Program-made: the position numbers and the translations under genes
Notes under the pieces: model-generated
What the model was told of the DNA's origin: nothing
The model's input: the letters and a program-made list of their open reading frames with translations, nothing else
Databases searched by the model: none
Source: SZUA-430 sp034440175
GTDB lineage: Bacteria; Pseudomonadota; Alphaproteobacteria; Micropepsales; Micropepsaceae
Length of the DNA stretch: 64,000 bases
Assembly (NCBI GenBank): GCA_034440175.1
Contig: JAWXBO010000134.1
Span: 1 to 64,000, forward strand
Reading direction: 5' to 3'
Shown here: in pieces, positions 43,946-51,349 of the stretch
Layout of the letters: every line of letters starts with the position of its first letter
Numbering within the stretch: position 1 is the stretch's first letter

Positions 43946-44287
43946 ATGGAAAATCAAGTTCAGACGTCAGTCAGTGTTTCGCCGGGTGCCGCCAAACGCA
44001 TTGCCACACTCACGGCGGCCGAAGGGCCTGCCATGATGTTTCGCATCGCCGTCAACGGCGGCGGCTGCTCGGGGTATCAATATGATTTCACCTTCGACGA
44101 CACCCTGACTGAAGACGACATTCTGATTGAGCAAGATGGCGCCCGGGTTTTGATCGACCAGGTCTCACTCGAATTCATCGGCGGCTCGGAAGTCGATTTC
44201 GTCGAAGGCCTGATGGGTTCGCATTTCGAAATCAAGAATCCGAAAGCGAAGTCGTCCTGCGGTTGCGGTACGAGCTTTTCGGTCTAG
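43946..44287 (+). CDS. erpA: Iron-sulfur cluster insertion protein ErpA
   Basis: An A-type Fe-S carrier that delivers clusters to apoproteins. The 113 residues carry the three conserved cysteines in NGGGCSGYQYDF and SSCGCGTSFSV, plus GGSEVDFVEGLMGSHFEIKNP. ATG 43946 was chosen over an upstream frame to 43775 that runs into the dgt promoter region. It is convergent with a cupin gene, overlapping by 4 bp. Confidence 0.94.
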   Translation: MENQVQTSVSVSPGAAKRIATLTAAEGPAMMFRIAVNGGGCSGYQYDFTFDDTLTEDDILIEQDGARVLIDQVSLEFIGGSEVDFVEGLMGSHFEIKNPKAKSSCGCGTSFSV

Positions 44288-44793
44288 CCCTCAGCCGTCT
44301 TCTCACCGTCCCAGTAATCCTTCGCCGCAGCCTTGTCGAAGATGTTCGTGCCGCGCCCCAGCGAGCGCACCATGACTTTGCCGGAGTCCGTGTAGACGCA
44401 AACCTCGTTCGGATTTTTCTCACCGATGATAAGGAAGCGGCAGATCGCACGGCTGTTATTGACGAAGCAATGGCCCGCCTTTTGCCCGGCCGGAAAACAC
44501 ACATAGTCGCCCGTTTTCATTTCATGGGTTTCATCGCCAAGCCGCAATGTCACCTGCCCTTCGAGGATCAACACCTGCTCCTCCTCGAGCATGTGATAGT
44601 GCGCGGGCGACGACTGCATGCCGGGCGACAGCTCTTCGATTTGCATGCCGACGTGATAGTTCTCGCCGACCGCGGCCAGTGTGAGATGCTTAAACCTGCT
44701 CCCGAAGCGCGTGCCTTGGCTCCAGGTCTCCCAGGGAGCCGACTCCGACGGAATTGGCCCGTAGACTGAGATTGGCTCGATTTCTGACGGCAT
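44284..44793 (-). CDS. Cupin-domain protein
   Basis: 169 residues with one cupin barrel. Motif 1 is SSPAHYHMLEEEQVLILEGQVTLRLG (two His and Glu metal ligands) and motif 2 is GDYVCFPAGQKAGHCFVNNS (third His). A C-terminal extension contains VCVYTDSGKVMVRSLGR. Small bacterial cupins of this kind often bind sugars or act in sensing; no substrate can be given. It is convergent with erpA and divergent from xth. Confidence 0.85.
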   Translation of the reverse strand: MPSEIEPISVYGPIPSESAPWETWSQGTRFGSRFKHLTLAAVGENYHVGMQIEELSPGMQSSPAHYHMLEEEQVLILEGQVTLRLGDETHEMKTGDYVCFPAGQKAGHCFVNNSRAICRFLIIGEKNPNEVCVYTDSGKVMVRSLGRGTNIFDKAAAKDYWDGEKTAEG

Positions 44794-44854
44794 ATTTTCA
44801 GTCCTTATCTAATGCACTGGCATTAACTGTAGTGTCTGCGCTAAACAGTTGTGT

Positions 44855-45637
44855 ATGAAAATCGCAACGTTCAACGTCAATTCCGTCAAAGCCCGGCTCC
44901 AGAATGTCCTGAATTGGTTTGAGCAAGCCAATCCCGATGTCGCGTGCCTTCAGGAAATCAAGTGCGAGAGCAAGTCCTTCCCTGCTCTCGAATTTGAATC
45001 TTTGGGATATTATTGCGCTGTTTCCGGCCAGAAAACCTACAACGGCGTGGCCCTGCTTTCGAAAAACAAAATTACCGACGTTCGCATCGGACTGCCTGGC
45101 GACGACAGTGACGAACAGGCACGCTACATCGAAGGCGTCATTTCGACCAAGACTGGTGCGGTGCGCGTCGCCTCGATCTATGCGCCCAACGGCAACCCTG
45201 CAGACAGCCAAAAATTTCCCTACAAGCTGAAATGGATGGATCGCCTTATCGCCCACACCAAGACATTGCTCACCCACGAAGAGGTGCTGGTTCTGGCCGG
45301 CGATTACAACGTCATCCCGACCACTGATGATGTCTGGGACGCCACGGTGTGGGAGAACGACGCGCTGTTCAAAATCGAGTCCCGCCGCAAGTTGCGGGAA
45401 CTGGTCAATCTCGGCCTGACCGACGCCTTCCGCGCCTGCAACGCCAAGGCCCACCAATACACTTTTTGGGACTATCAGGCGGGGGCCTGGCAAAAAGATT
45501 ACGGCATTCGCATCGATCATTTGTTGTTGTCGCCACAGGCCGCTGATCGCCTCAAGACTTGCGTCATCGACAAACACATGCGCGCTCAGGACAAACCCTC
45601 CGACCACGTGCCGATCTGGTGTGAACTGCAGGTCTAA
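44855..45637 (+). CDS. xth: Exodeoxyribonuclease III
   Basis: An apurinic/apyrimidinic endonuclease and 3'-5' exonuclease in base-excision repair. Of 260 residues, the catalytic motifs of the EEP fold are all present: FNVNSVKARL, CLQEIKCES (metal Glu), GDYNVIPTTDDVWD, IRIDHLLLS and the closing SDHVPIWCEL. ATG 44855 starts MKIATFNVNSV, the family N-terminus. It stands alone. Confidence 0.95.
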   Translation: MKIATFNVNSVKARLQNVLNWFEQANPDVACLQEIKCESKSFPALEFESLGYYCAVSGQKTYNGVALLSKNKITDVRIGLPGDDSDEQARYIEGVISTKTGAVRVASIYAPNGNPADSQKFPYKLKWMDRLIAHTKTLLTHEEVLVLAGDYNVIPTTDDVWDATVWENDALFKIESRRKLRELVNLGLTDAFRACNAKAHQYTFWDYQAGAWQKDYGIRIDHLLLSPQAADRLKTCVIDKHMRAQDKPSDHVPIWCELQV

Positions 45638-46020
45638 GGGTATTCGCCCCTGATCGTGGCTGCCATCTCATGGGTAACCATATGAATGGCGGGAAATCGA
45701 ACGGGGGCGTATTTTGCGTTTTTCGCTGCATGTGTGCACTCTAAGTTTTTTCCGGCTGTTTTACGCCAATTTTTGGGCATTTTTGATCATGCACGATACA
45801 TGCACGTGCACGGGCGTGCACACCAGGTGGAGGCTGTTGGAAGGGCGCGTTTCATCGCTCGCCGCAAGAATGAACCGCCCGCAGCCACCAGCAATTATTC
45901 AAATATCAAGTCGCAGCTGAGCTCCGGCCAAAATGCAGCCGTCGCCAGGATTCAGGAACATATATAGAACGAGTTTCCGGCAAGTCAATTGAAAACGGCT
46001 TGACCTGAAACACAGATGAT
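45638..46020. other. Gap without a convincing gene
   Basis: About 380 bp after xth. A plus-strand frame from 45686 to 45967 (93 codons) is open, but its first half is Phe/Cys-rich and not protein-like, and no ribosome site precedes it; its end (NYSNIKSQLSSGQNAAVARIQEH) looks more natural. GTGCAC motifs cluster near 45800-45825. I treat it as non-coding or a remnant. The stretch 46117-46381 before the next gene shows nothing either. Confidence 0.4.
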
Positions 46021-46116
46021 TCCCGCCGCCAAGCAGGGAAGACGCCGGAATTTCTGTCTTCCCCCGCTTGCGGGGGCAAGTGGCTGCGCAGCGTAGCTGC
46101 TGCAGACGATGGGGGG
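46021..46116. repeat. Palindromic intergenic repeat, copy 3 (5'-degenerate)
   Basis: The right part (CCCCCGCTTGCGGGGGCAAGTGGCTGCGCAGC ... GACGATGGGGGG) is well kept. The left arm is degraded to CGCCAAGCAGGGAAGAC. Same orientation as the copies at 85 and 47021. Confidence 0.7.
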
Positions 46117-46381
46117 ACGTGGAGGGGGACGCTGAAGTCTTCCGGTTTGCGCGCGCCCGTGAAAAACGTGGCGACTTGGGCCTGGGGATACTTGCGCAGC
46201 GAAGTCATCTGCACCTTGAGTCCCAAGGTTCGAAACCCCCGATCACCTTCCAAGGCACAACCAGAGCCGGAGTGATCCATGACTCTGGGATCATGCCGAC
46301 TGGCAAACACCTCGGCCCGCATCGACAGTACCGGATTGCATACGTAGGCTCGTGATCCATTCACCTCGGAGAGATTCGGCC

Positions 46382-46930
46382 ATGTCGCTGGAGCAAGCGT
46401 CCTATCTGAGCCAAGTCGTTGCGGCCATCGCGGTGTTGGCGTCGCTTATTTTCGTCGGGCTTCAAATCCGTCAGAACACGCGATCGCAAAGGGTTGTTGC
46501 TGTCGATTCTCTCGCCGCTGCGATTGCCGCGATCAATGTGCCGGCAATTGAGTCGCCGGCCCTCGGCGAAGCGCTCTCCAAGGCGCTTCAAGATTGGGGA
46601 TCGGCAAGCCGCGAGCAGCGGATCATCGCGCACTATTTTCTGTTCTCGTATTTCAAGCTCGGCGAAAATGCATGGTACCAGCGCAAGACCCGGGTGCTCG
46701 ACACATCACAGTGGATCGGATGGGAAACCATGCTTCGCGCATTCTACCACAGCGAAGGTGTGAAGACCGGTTGGTGGCCGCGCCGCCGTCACGCCTACTC
46801 ACCTGAGTTCCAAGCGTATCTCACAGGCTTGCCCTTACCCCCGGCGGACATCGGAAGTTTAAACGACCTCTTTGATAACGTCCCGCCGAAAACAAAAGCT
46901 AAAGACTCCGACGGCTCGTCGCCGGCATGA
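46382..46930 (+). CDS. Hypothetical protein with N-terminal membrane segment
   Basis: 182 residues from ATG 46382 with GGAGAG upstream. A single N-terminal span (YLSQVVAAIAVLASLIFVGLQIR) is followed by QNTRSQRVVAVDSLAAAIAAINV and a helical cytosolic domain including FSYFKLGENAWYQRK and WETMLRAFYHSEGVKTGWWPRRR. This head-plus-helical-domain layout is frequent in uncharacterised alphaproteobacterial and marine proteins, but no function is known to me. It sits between two repeat clusters, so it may be mobile or poorly conserved. Confidence 0.65.
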   Translation: MSLEQASYLSQVVAAIAVLASLIFVGLQIRQNTRSQRVVAVDSLAAAIAAINVPAIESPALGEALSKALQDWGSASREQRIIAHYFLFSYFKLGENAWYQRKTRVLDTSQWIGWETMLRAFYHSEGVKTGWWPRRRHAYSPEFQAYLTGLPLPPADIGSLNDLFDNVPPKTKAKDSDGSSPA

Positions 46931-46937
46931 GGAATGG

Positions 46938-46996
46938 AATTAAAGGGGCACTATAAGTAATTGCAAAGTCAAGTGCACGATGCACGATTGATTCGT
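46938..46996. mobile_element. Half copy of the miniature inverted-repeat element
   Basis: AATTAAAGGGGCACTATAAG and the following 39 bp match the minus-strand sequence of the element at 13868-13954 with about 90% identity. The match ends after GATTGATTC, so the right half and terminal repeat are gone. It begins 8 bp after the stop of the hypothetical gene. Confidence 0.65.
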
Positions 46997-47020
46997 GGCA
47001 GCATCCGTCATAGGCCGAGG

Positions 47021-47155
47021 CCCCCCATCCCCTGCAGCAGTAAGAACTGCGCAGGGACTTCCCCCGCAAGCGGAGGAAGACACCAGATTTGCTGTCTTCC
47101 CCCGCTTGCGGGGGCAAGTGGCTGCGCCGCGTTAGCGGCTGCTGACGATGGGGGG
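47021..47155. repeat. Palindromic intergenic repeat, copy 4 of 5
   Basis: Nearly identical in its left part to the copy at 85-220 (CCCCATCCCCTGCAGCAGTA), with the same inner arms and GCTGACGATGGGGGG end. It lies 24 bp after the half miniature element, showing repeats nested in one 320-bp gap. Confidence 0.85.
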
Positions 47156-47208
47156 ACGTGTAGGGAAGAAATAGGGCCGGACACCGCATTTGTCTCCAGG
47201 CATTGCAA

Positions 47209-47237
47209 GGGCCGGCTGGAAGCCGGCGCGCCCGGGG
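47209..47237. repeat. Short GCCGGCTGGAAGC repeat, copy 2
   Basis: GGGCCGGCTGGAAGCCGGCG followed by CGCCCGGGG, closely matching 14192-14220; GCCGGC is repeated on both sides of TGGAA. It abuts the end of ilvD. Confidence 0.55.
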
Positions 47238-47250
47238 GGCACCGGTTCGG

Positions 47251-48972
47251 CTAAATATCCGCGTAGACGTGACTTTCACCTTTGCCGCCCGGGTGCGTCA
47301 CTGCGCCGGCGCGTGCGGGGCCTACGCCTTGGGCGTATTTGTGCAGTACGCCGGAGGTGTACATTGTCGTGCGGGGCTTCCATGCGGCTTTGCGGTTTGC
47401 GAGTTCTTCGGCTGAGAGTTCGACGTCGAGCAGCCCTTTTTCCGCATCGATGTTTATCATGTCCCCGTCGCGCAACAGTCCGATTGGACCGCCAAGTGCC
47501 GCTTCTGGACCTACGTGACCGATGCACATGCCGCGGGTGGCGCCGGAAAACCTGCCGTCGGTGATCAATGCGAAATGTTCGCTCTCGCCCTGGCCGTAGA
47601 GGGCGGCCGTCGTCGACAGCATCTCACGCATGCCGGGTCCGCCTTTTGGCCCTTCGTAGCGGATGACGATGACCTCGCCGCGTTTGATGCGGCGTTCCTG
47701 GACGGCTGCGAATCCTTCTTCCTCGCTGTCGAAGCAACGCGCGGGCCCGCGAAACTTCAAATTGCTCATGCCCGCGACTTTCACAATTGCACCGTCTGGC
47801 GCGAGCGAACCGCGCAGACCCACGACGCCGCCGGTCGGCGACAGGGGGTTGCTGACTGGCCGCATGACCTGTTGCGCCGGATCGAACCTCACGTCACGCA
47901 GATTTTCAGCCAGCGTCTTGCCCGTTACCGTCATGCAGTCGCCATGCAAAAATCCACCATCAAGCAGCGTTTTCAGCAGCATCGGCACGCCGCCGGCCTC
48001 GTACATGTCTTTGGCGACGAACCGGCCGCCAGGTTTCAGATCGGCTAGATAGGGCGTCTTTTTGAAGATTTCGGCCACGGCGAAAAGGTCGAAGTCGATG
48101 CCGCACTCATGCGCGATCGCCGGCAAATGCAACGCTGCATTCGTCGAGCCGCCGGTCGCGGCCACCACGACGGCCGCATTTTCCAGCGACTTGCGCGTCA
48201 CGATATCGCGCGGGCGGATGTTGCGGGCGATCAGTTCCATCACCGCTTTGCCGCTGGCGGTGCCGTAGGAATCACGCGACTGATATTCGGCCGGCGGGCC
48301 GGCGGAATATGGCAGTGCCAGGCCGATTGCTTCCGAGACGCAGGCCATGGTGTTTGCCGTAAACTGTCCCCCGCAGGCACCCGCGCCTGGACAAGCATGA
48401 ATTTCCAGGTCGAACAAATCCTCAGCCGACATCTTGCCCGCTGCATGCTGACCCACGCCTTCGAAAATATCGACGACGGTGACGTCTTTACCTTTGAACT
48501 TGCCGGGCAGAATCGAGCCGCCGTACATGAACACCGACGGCACGTTGAGGCGCACCATCGCCATCATCAAACCGGGCAAAGACTTGTCGCAACCGGCGAC
48601 GCCCACGATGGCGTCATAGCAATGGCCGCGCACGGTGAGTTCGACTGAGTCGGCGATCACTTCGCGGCTGACCAGCGACGACTTCATCCCCTGATGCCCC
48701 ATCGCAATCCCGTCGGTGACGGTGATGGTGCAGAATTCGCGCGGGGTGCCGCCCGCCTCTTTCACGCCCGCCTTAACCGACTGCGCCTGACGCATCAAGG
48801 CGATGTTGCAAGGCGCCGCCTCGTTCCAGCACGAAACCACGCCGACGAACGGCTTGGCGATGTCCTCGGCCGTGAGCCCCATCGCGTAATAGTACGAGCG
48901 ATGGGGGGCCCGCGCGGGACCCTCGGTCACATGGCGTGAGGGGAGTTTCGATTTGTCGAATTTGGTGGTCAT
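47251..48972 (-). CDS. ilvD: Dihydroxy-acid dehydratase
   Basis: An Fe-S enzyme making the 2-oxo acids of valine, leucine and isoleucine synthesis. The 573 residues carry the three cluster cysteines in SCWNEAAPCN, VAGCDKSLPG and CPGAGACGGQFTANTMACV. GRFSGATRGMCIGHVGPEAALGGPIG lies in the C-terminal domain. Length and both ends are normal. It is flanked by repeats on both sides. Confidence 0.96.
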   Translation of the reverse strand: MTTKFDKSKLPSRHVTEGPARAPHRSYYYAMGLTAEDIAKPFVGVVSCWNEAAPCNIALMRQAQSVKAGVKEAGGTPREFCTITVTDGIAMGHQGMKSSLVSREVIADSVELTVRGHCYDAIVGVAGCDKSLPGLMMAMVRLNVPSVFMYGGSILPGKFKGKDVTVVDIFEGVGQHAAGKMSAEDLFDLEIHACPGAGACGGQFTANTMACVSEAIGLALPYSAGPPAEYQSRDSYGTASGKAVMELIARNIRPRDIVTRKSLENAAVVVAATGGSTNAALHLPAIAHECGIDFDLFAVAEIFKKTPYLADLKPGGRFVAKDMYEAGGVPMLLKTLLDGGFLHGDCMTVTGKTLAENLRDVRFDPAQQVMRPVSNPLSPTGGVVGLRGSLAPDGAIVKVAGMSNLKFRGPARCFDSEEEGFAAVQERRIKRGEVIVIRYEGPKGGPGMREMLSTTAALYGQGESEHFALITDGRFSGATRGMCIGHVGPEAALGGPIGLLRDGDMINIDAEKGLLDVELSAEELANRKAAWKPRTTMYTSGVLHKYAQGVGPARAGAVTHPGGKGESHVYADI

Positions 48973-49103
48973 GGGGAGTGAGGGTCCGGAATAAGGTTTA
49001 GCTTGGTAACTTAATCAGTCAGTGGTCATCTTGCACGCCCGAAGTATTTTAGGCCGCTCATCACGTTGCACGCTGTTTTGGCATGAGAGTGCGGGCGGCG
49101 AGT

Positions 49104-49239
49104 CCCCCATCGTCTGCCGCAGCAAGGGCTGCGCAGCCACTTCCCCCCGCAAGCGGAGGAAGACAGAGAATCTGGTGTCTACCCCCGCACATGCGGAAGA
49201 AGCGGCTGCGCCGAGTTAGCGGTTGCAGACGATGGGGGC
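49104..49239. repeat. Palindromic intergenic repeat, copy 5 of 5
   Basis: Both ends are nearly perfect mirror images (CCCCCATCGTCTGC and GCAGACGATGGGGG). The inner arms are CCCCCGCAAGCGGAGG and a decayed CCCCCGCACATGCGGAAG. It ends just before the stop of the next minus-strand gene. Confidence 0.8.
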
Positions 49240-49249
49240 TGTGACGCGC

Positions 49250-49549
49250 CTATTCCGCTTCATCGGGTACCTTGAAATGAAATGACCTTCCGCGCGAGCG
49301 GGGTTTCCAGCCTGCTTCCAGCGCCTGGCGGATGGCCGCTTCGAGTGTGGCCGGCAAGATGTCTGGACGTTCAAAACTTTTGACGTAGCCGGTCGGGGTC
49401 TCGCCGGGAAATGGAAGTTCGAGAACCAGTTCACGCAGAGCGCTGTCGGCCATTTGGACGGAGAATGTCATCCCTTGATAGCCGCCTTCGACCGTCCAGC
49501 GGGGTTCACTGCGCAAGGTCCAGTGCAGGTCGAATTCATCGACCGTCAT
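49250..49549 (-). CDS. Hypothetical protein
   Basis: 99 residues from ATG 49549; a GTG at 49585 would add 12 basic residues. The pattern FDLHWTLRSEPRWTVEGGYQGMTFSVQM followed by RELVLELPFP suggests a small beta domain with a C-terminal helix (LEAAIRQALEAGWKPRSRG). RGRSFHF near the end is reminiscent of small proteins of toxin-immunity type, but I make no assignment. It is 40 bp after the SnoaL-like gene on the same strand. Confidence 0.6.
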   Translation of the reverse strand: MTVDEFDLHWTLRSEPRWTVEGGYQGMTFSVQMADSALRELVLELPFPGETPTGYVKSFERPDILPATLEAAIRQALEAGWKPRSRGRSFHFKVPDEAE

Positions 49550-49589
49550 CGTTGCTTCGACTGATCGCTTACGCCGCCTGGACACCAGT

Positions 49590-50006
49590 TCAATCCAACC
49601 CTAATTGCTTCATGATCGTGAGCTGATCCCAATAGACGCGCTCGCAGACGATTTTGTCGTCTTCGAATATGAAAAAGGCGGTCATCGGACAGCGAAACGT
49701 TTTGCCGGTGGGTTTCGTCCCGCGCAGTTCGCCCAAATGCGTGCCCAGCAGATCCATTTCGACGATCACAGCATTGTCCGCGTGGTATAAGGCGCGCAAT
49801 TCGTTGCGCTGATCGGGGAATGCGGCGCGTGATACCTTGAAGTAGTTGCGTACCTCGGCTTCGCCGTCGAACACACTGCCGGTTGGAACCAGTTCGTAGT
49901 GCGGATGTTGAAACGTCGAGATCGTGGCGTCGAAGTCGTGCCGGTTCTCCGACGCCATGTGTTCGCGTACAACCGCTTCCCGGCGCTCACGCAGTGTCTT
50001 TGACAT
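49590..50006 (-). CDS. SnoaL-like (NTF2-fold) polyketide-cyclase-type protein
   Basis: 138 residues starting MSKTLRERREAVVREHMASENRHDFDATISTF, preceded by AGGGAAGAG. The NTF2-like cone is visible from the ENRHDFDATISTFQHPHYE helix, FDGEAEVRNYFKVSRAAFPDQRNEL, and the strands VIVEMDLLGTHLGE, FRCPMTAFFIFEDDKIVCERVYWD. Such proteins are ester cyclases, isomerases or binding proteins. It overlaps the end of the TPR gene by 20 bp, so the two are coupled. Confidence 0.8.
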   Translation of the reverse strand: MSKTLRERREAVVREHMASENRHDFDATISTFQHPHYELVPTGSVFDGEAEVRNYFKVSRAAFPDQRNELRALYHADNAVIVEMDLLGTHLGELRGTKPTGKTFRCPMTAFFIFEDDKIVCERVYWDQLTIMKQLGLD

Positions 50007-51342
50007 GTCTCGCTCTTCCCTTGAGTTGCAGCGCCCGCAAGGCCCAAGCGCGGTTGACCGGGCTTTCAGGCTTCCACGACAGGCGCTCGGCGACGAAGGC
50101 ATCGGCGAGTGCATGATCGCCCAGCCGGATCGCTGACTCCGTCAACGTCCACGAGAACATATCGCGCTGGGCGTGGCTGCCGCCGAAGCGGTTCGCTTTA
50201 CCGCGCAGAGGGCCTAATAACTCGATCACCCTGGCGTAGTCCCCGCGCCCGAAGGCCATAAATCCTTCGCACGCGGGCAAACCAATTTCCCGGCTCATCA
50301 TCGCGTTGTCGCCTTGTCCAGCTGCTGCGCGCTTGGCCGTGGCGAGCTGGCGTGTCTGTGACGCACTGCGCCCGGCCCCTACGAACGCCATCATCGCGTG
50401 CGCGTCGTTGAAGGCGTAGTACGTATCGTCGAGGCGCGTTTCCCACTTATCCGCGAGGTCTGTCCAGCGCTCGCCCACATTGTGGCCCAGCAATTGAAGC
50501 CGCCACAGAAGCGCCGAGCCGTCGAGCAGTTCAAGCGCCTGGCCAAATCCGCCTGCGGCGATTTTCTCGTCGAAGAGCTTGAGTGCGGCTGGCGCATCAT
50601 TCGCATCAAGGTGAAACAAAGACTTGTGCCACCACAGATGGAACGCGAACATGCTGTTGGGCGCCCAGCCGTCTGCACTTGCGCCAAGATACGCAGCACC
50701 TTCGCTGGCACGTCCCTGCATCTCCATGACATGGGTCACGGCATGCACGGCCCAGCCATCCTGCTTGTTCAGGGCCACCGCTTCGCGCCCGCGCTCTTCT
50801 GCTTGCGCGTACTCGCCCGATTCCTCCAGGCCGAACGCGTACATACCCTGGACGAAGCCATAGCCGGGGACACTTCGGCCCCAGTGTGGCAGCACCCGCG
50901 CGACGCGATCTCGCAGCATGTGGGAATAGCCCAGAAAGAAATCGCCGACATGGGCGTACTGCAAGGCCAGCAAATCGTGCGGATAGTCGATCGACGCCCT
51001 GCCCCAGGATTCGGTGGCACCTGTCCAGTCACCGTTGAGCCAGGCGCGGCACGCCGCAATGTGCAGTCGCTCGCGATCATTTGCCTTTGCCGACAGCGCT
51101 TCGGCCGCACGCACGCTCTTGTTGAGTTCGGGTTCGAAGGCCTTGTCGGTGGCTGTCGCCAGCGCACCGGCACGAAACGCATGAGCCATCGCAAAATCCG
51201 GATGCTCCGCGAGGATGGCATCGGCTTCGGCCAGCGGGTCGGCCTGATAGGCGTGCAGCAGGTCGAAGGCGCGGTCCAGGCGGTCGATCGCGGATTGCGA
51301 GTGGTAAGAAACCGGGTTGCCCCGTTTGTCGAATTTGGTCAT
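49987..51342 (-). CDS. Tetratricopeptide-repeat protein, TTC38 type
   Basis: 451 residues of helical repeats without signal peptide. The segments ALQYAHVGDFFLGYSHMLRDRVARVLPHW, GMYAFGLEESGEYAQAEERGREAVALNKQDGWAVHAVTHVMEMQGR and HLWWHKSLFHLDANDAPAALKLFDEKI match the TTC38 family. His-rich positions (HAVTHVMEM, HLWWHKSL) are conserved in it. The function is unknown; a role in small-molecule metabolism has been guessed from neighbours such as the SnoaL-like gene here. It lies 7 bp after valS. Confidence 0.82.
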   Translation of the reverse strand: MTKFDKRGNPVSYHSQSAIDRLDRAFDLLHAYQADPLAEADAILAEHPDFAMAHAFRAGALATATDKAFEPELNKSVRAAEALSAKANDRERLHIAACRAWLNGDWTGATESWGRASIDYPHDLLALQYAHVGDFFLGYSHMLRDRVARVLPHWGRSVPGYGFVQGMYAFGLEESGEYAQAEERGREAVALNKQDGWAVHAVTHVMEMQGRASEGAAYLGASADGWAPNSMFAFHLWWHKSLFHLDANDAPAALKLFDEKIAAGGFGQALELLDGSALLWRLQLLGHNVGERWTDLADKWETRLDDTYYAFNDAHAMMAFVGAGRSASQTRQLATAKRAAAGQGDNAMMSREIGLPACEGFMAFGRGDYARVIELLGPLRGKANRFGGSHAQRDMFSWTLTESAIRLGDHALADAFVAERLSWKPESPVNRAWALRALQLKGRARHVKDTA

Positions 51343-51349
51343 GGTCGCT

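Noticed and set aside
45686..45967. 93-codon plus-strand frame after xth
   Set aside because: No ribosome site and a Phe/Cys-rich first half unlike the neighbouring proteins; kept only as part of a gap note.
46117..46364. Minus-strand frame running through repeat copy 3 and up to 46364
   Set aside because: It is open because the palindromic repeat lacks stops in this frame; the translation of the repeat (PPQAGED) recurs at every copy and is not a protein.
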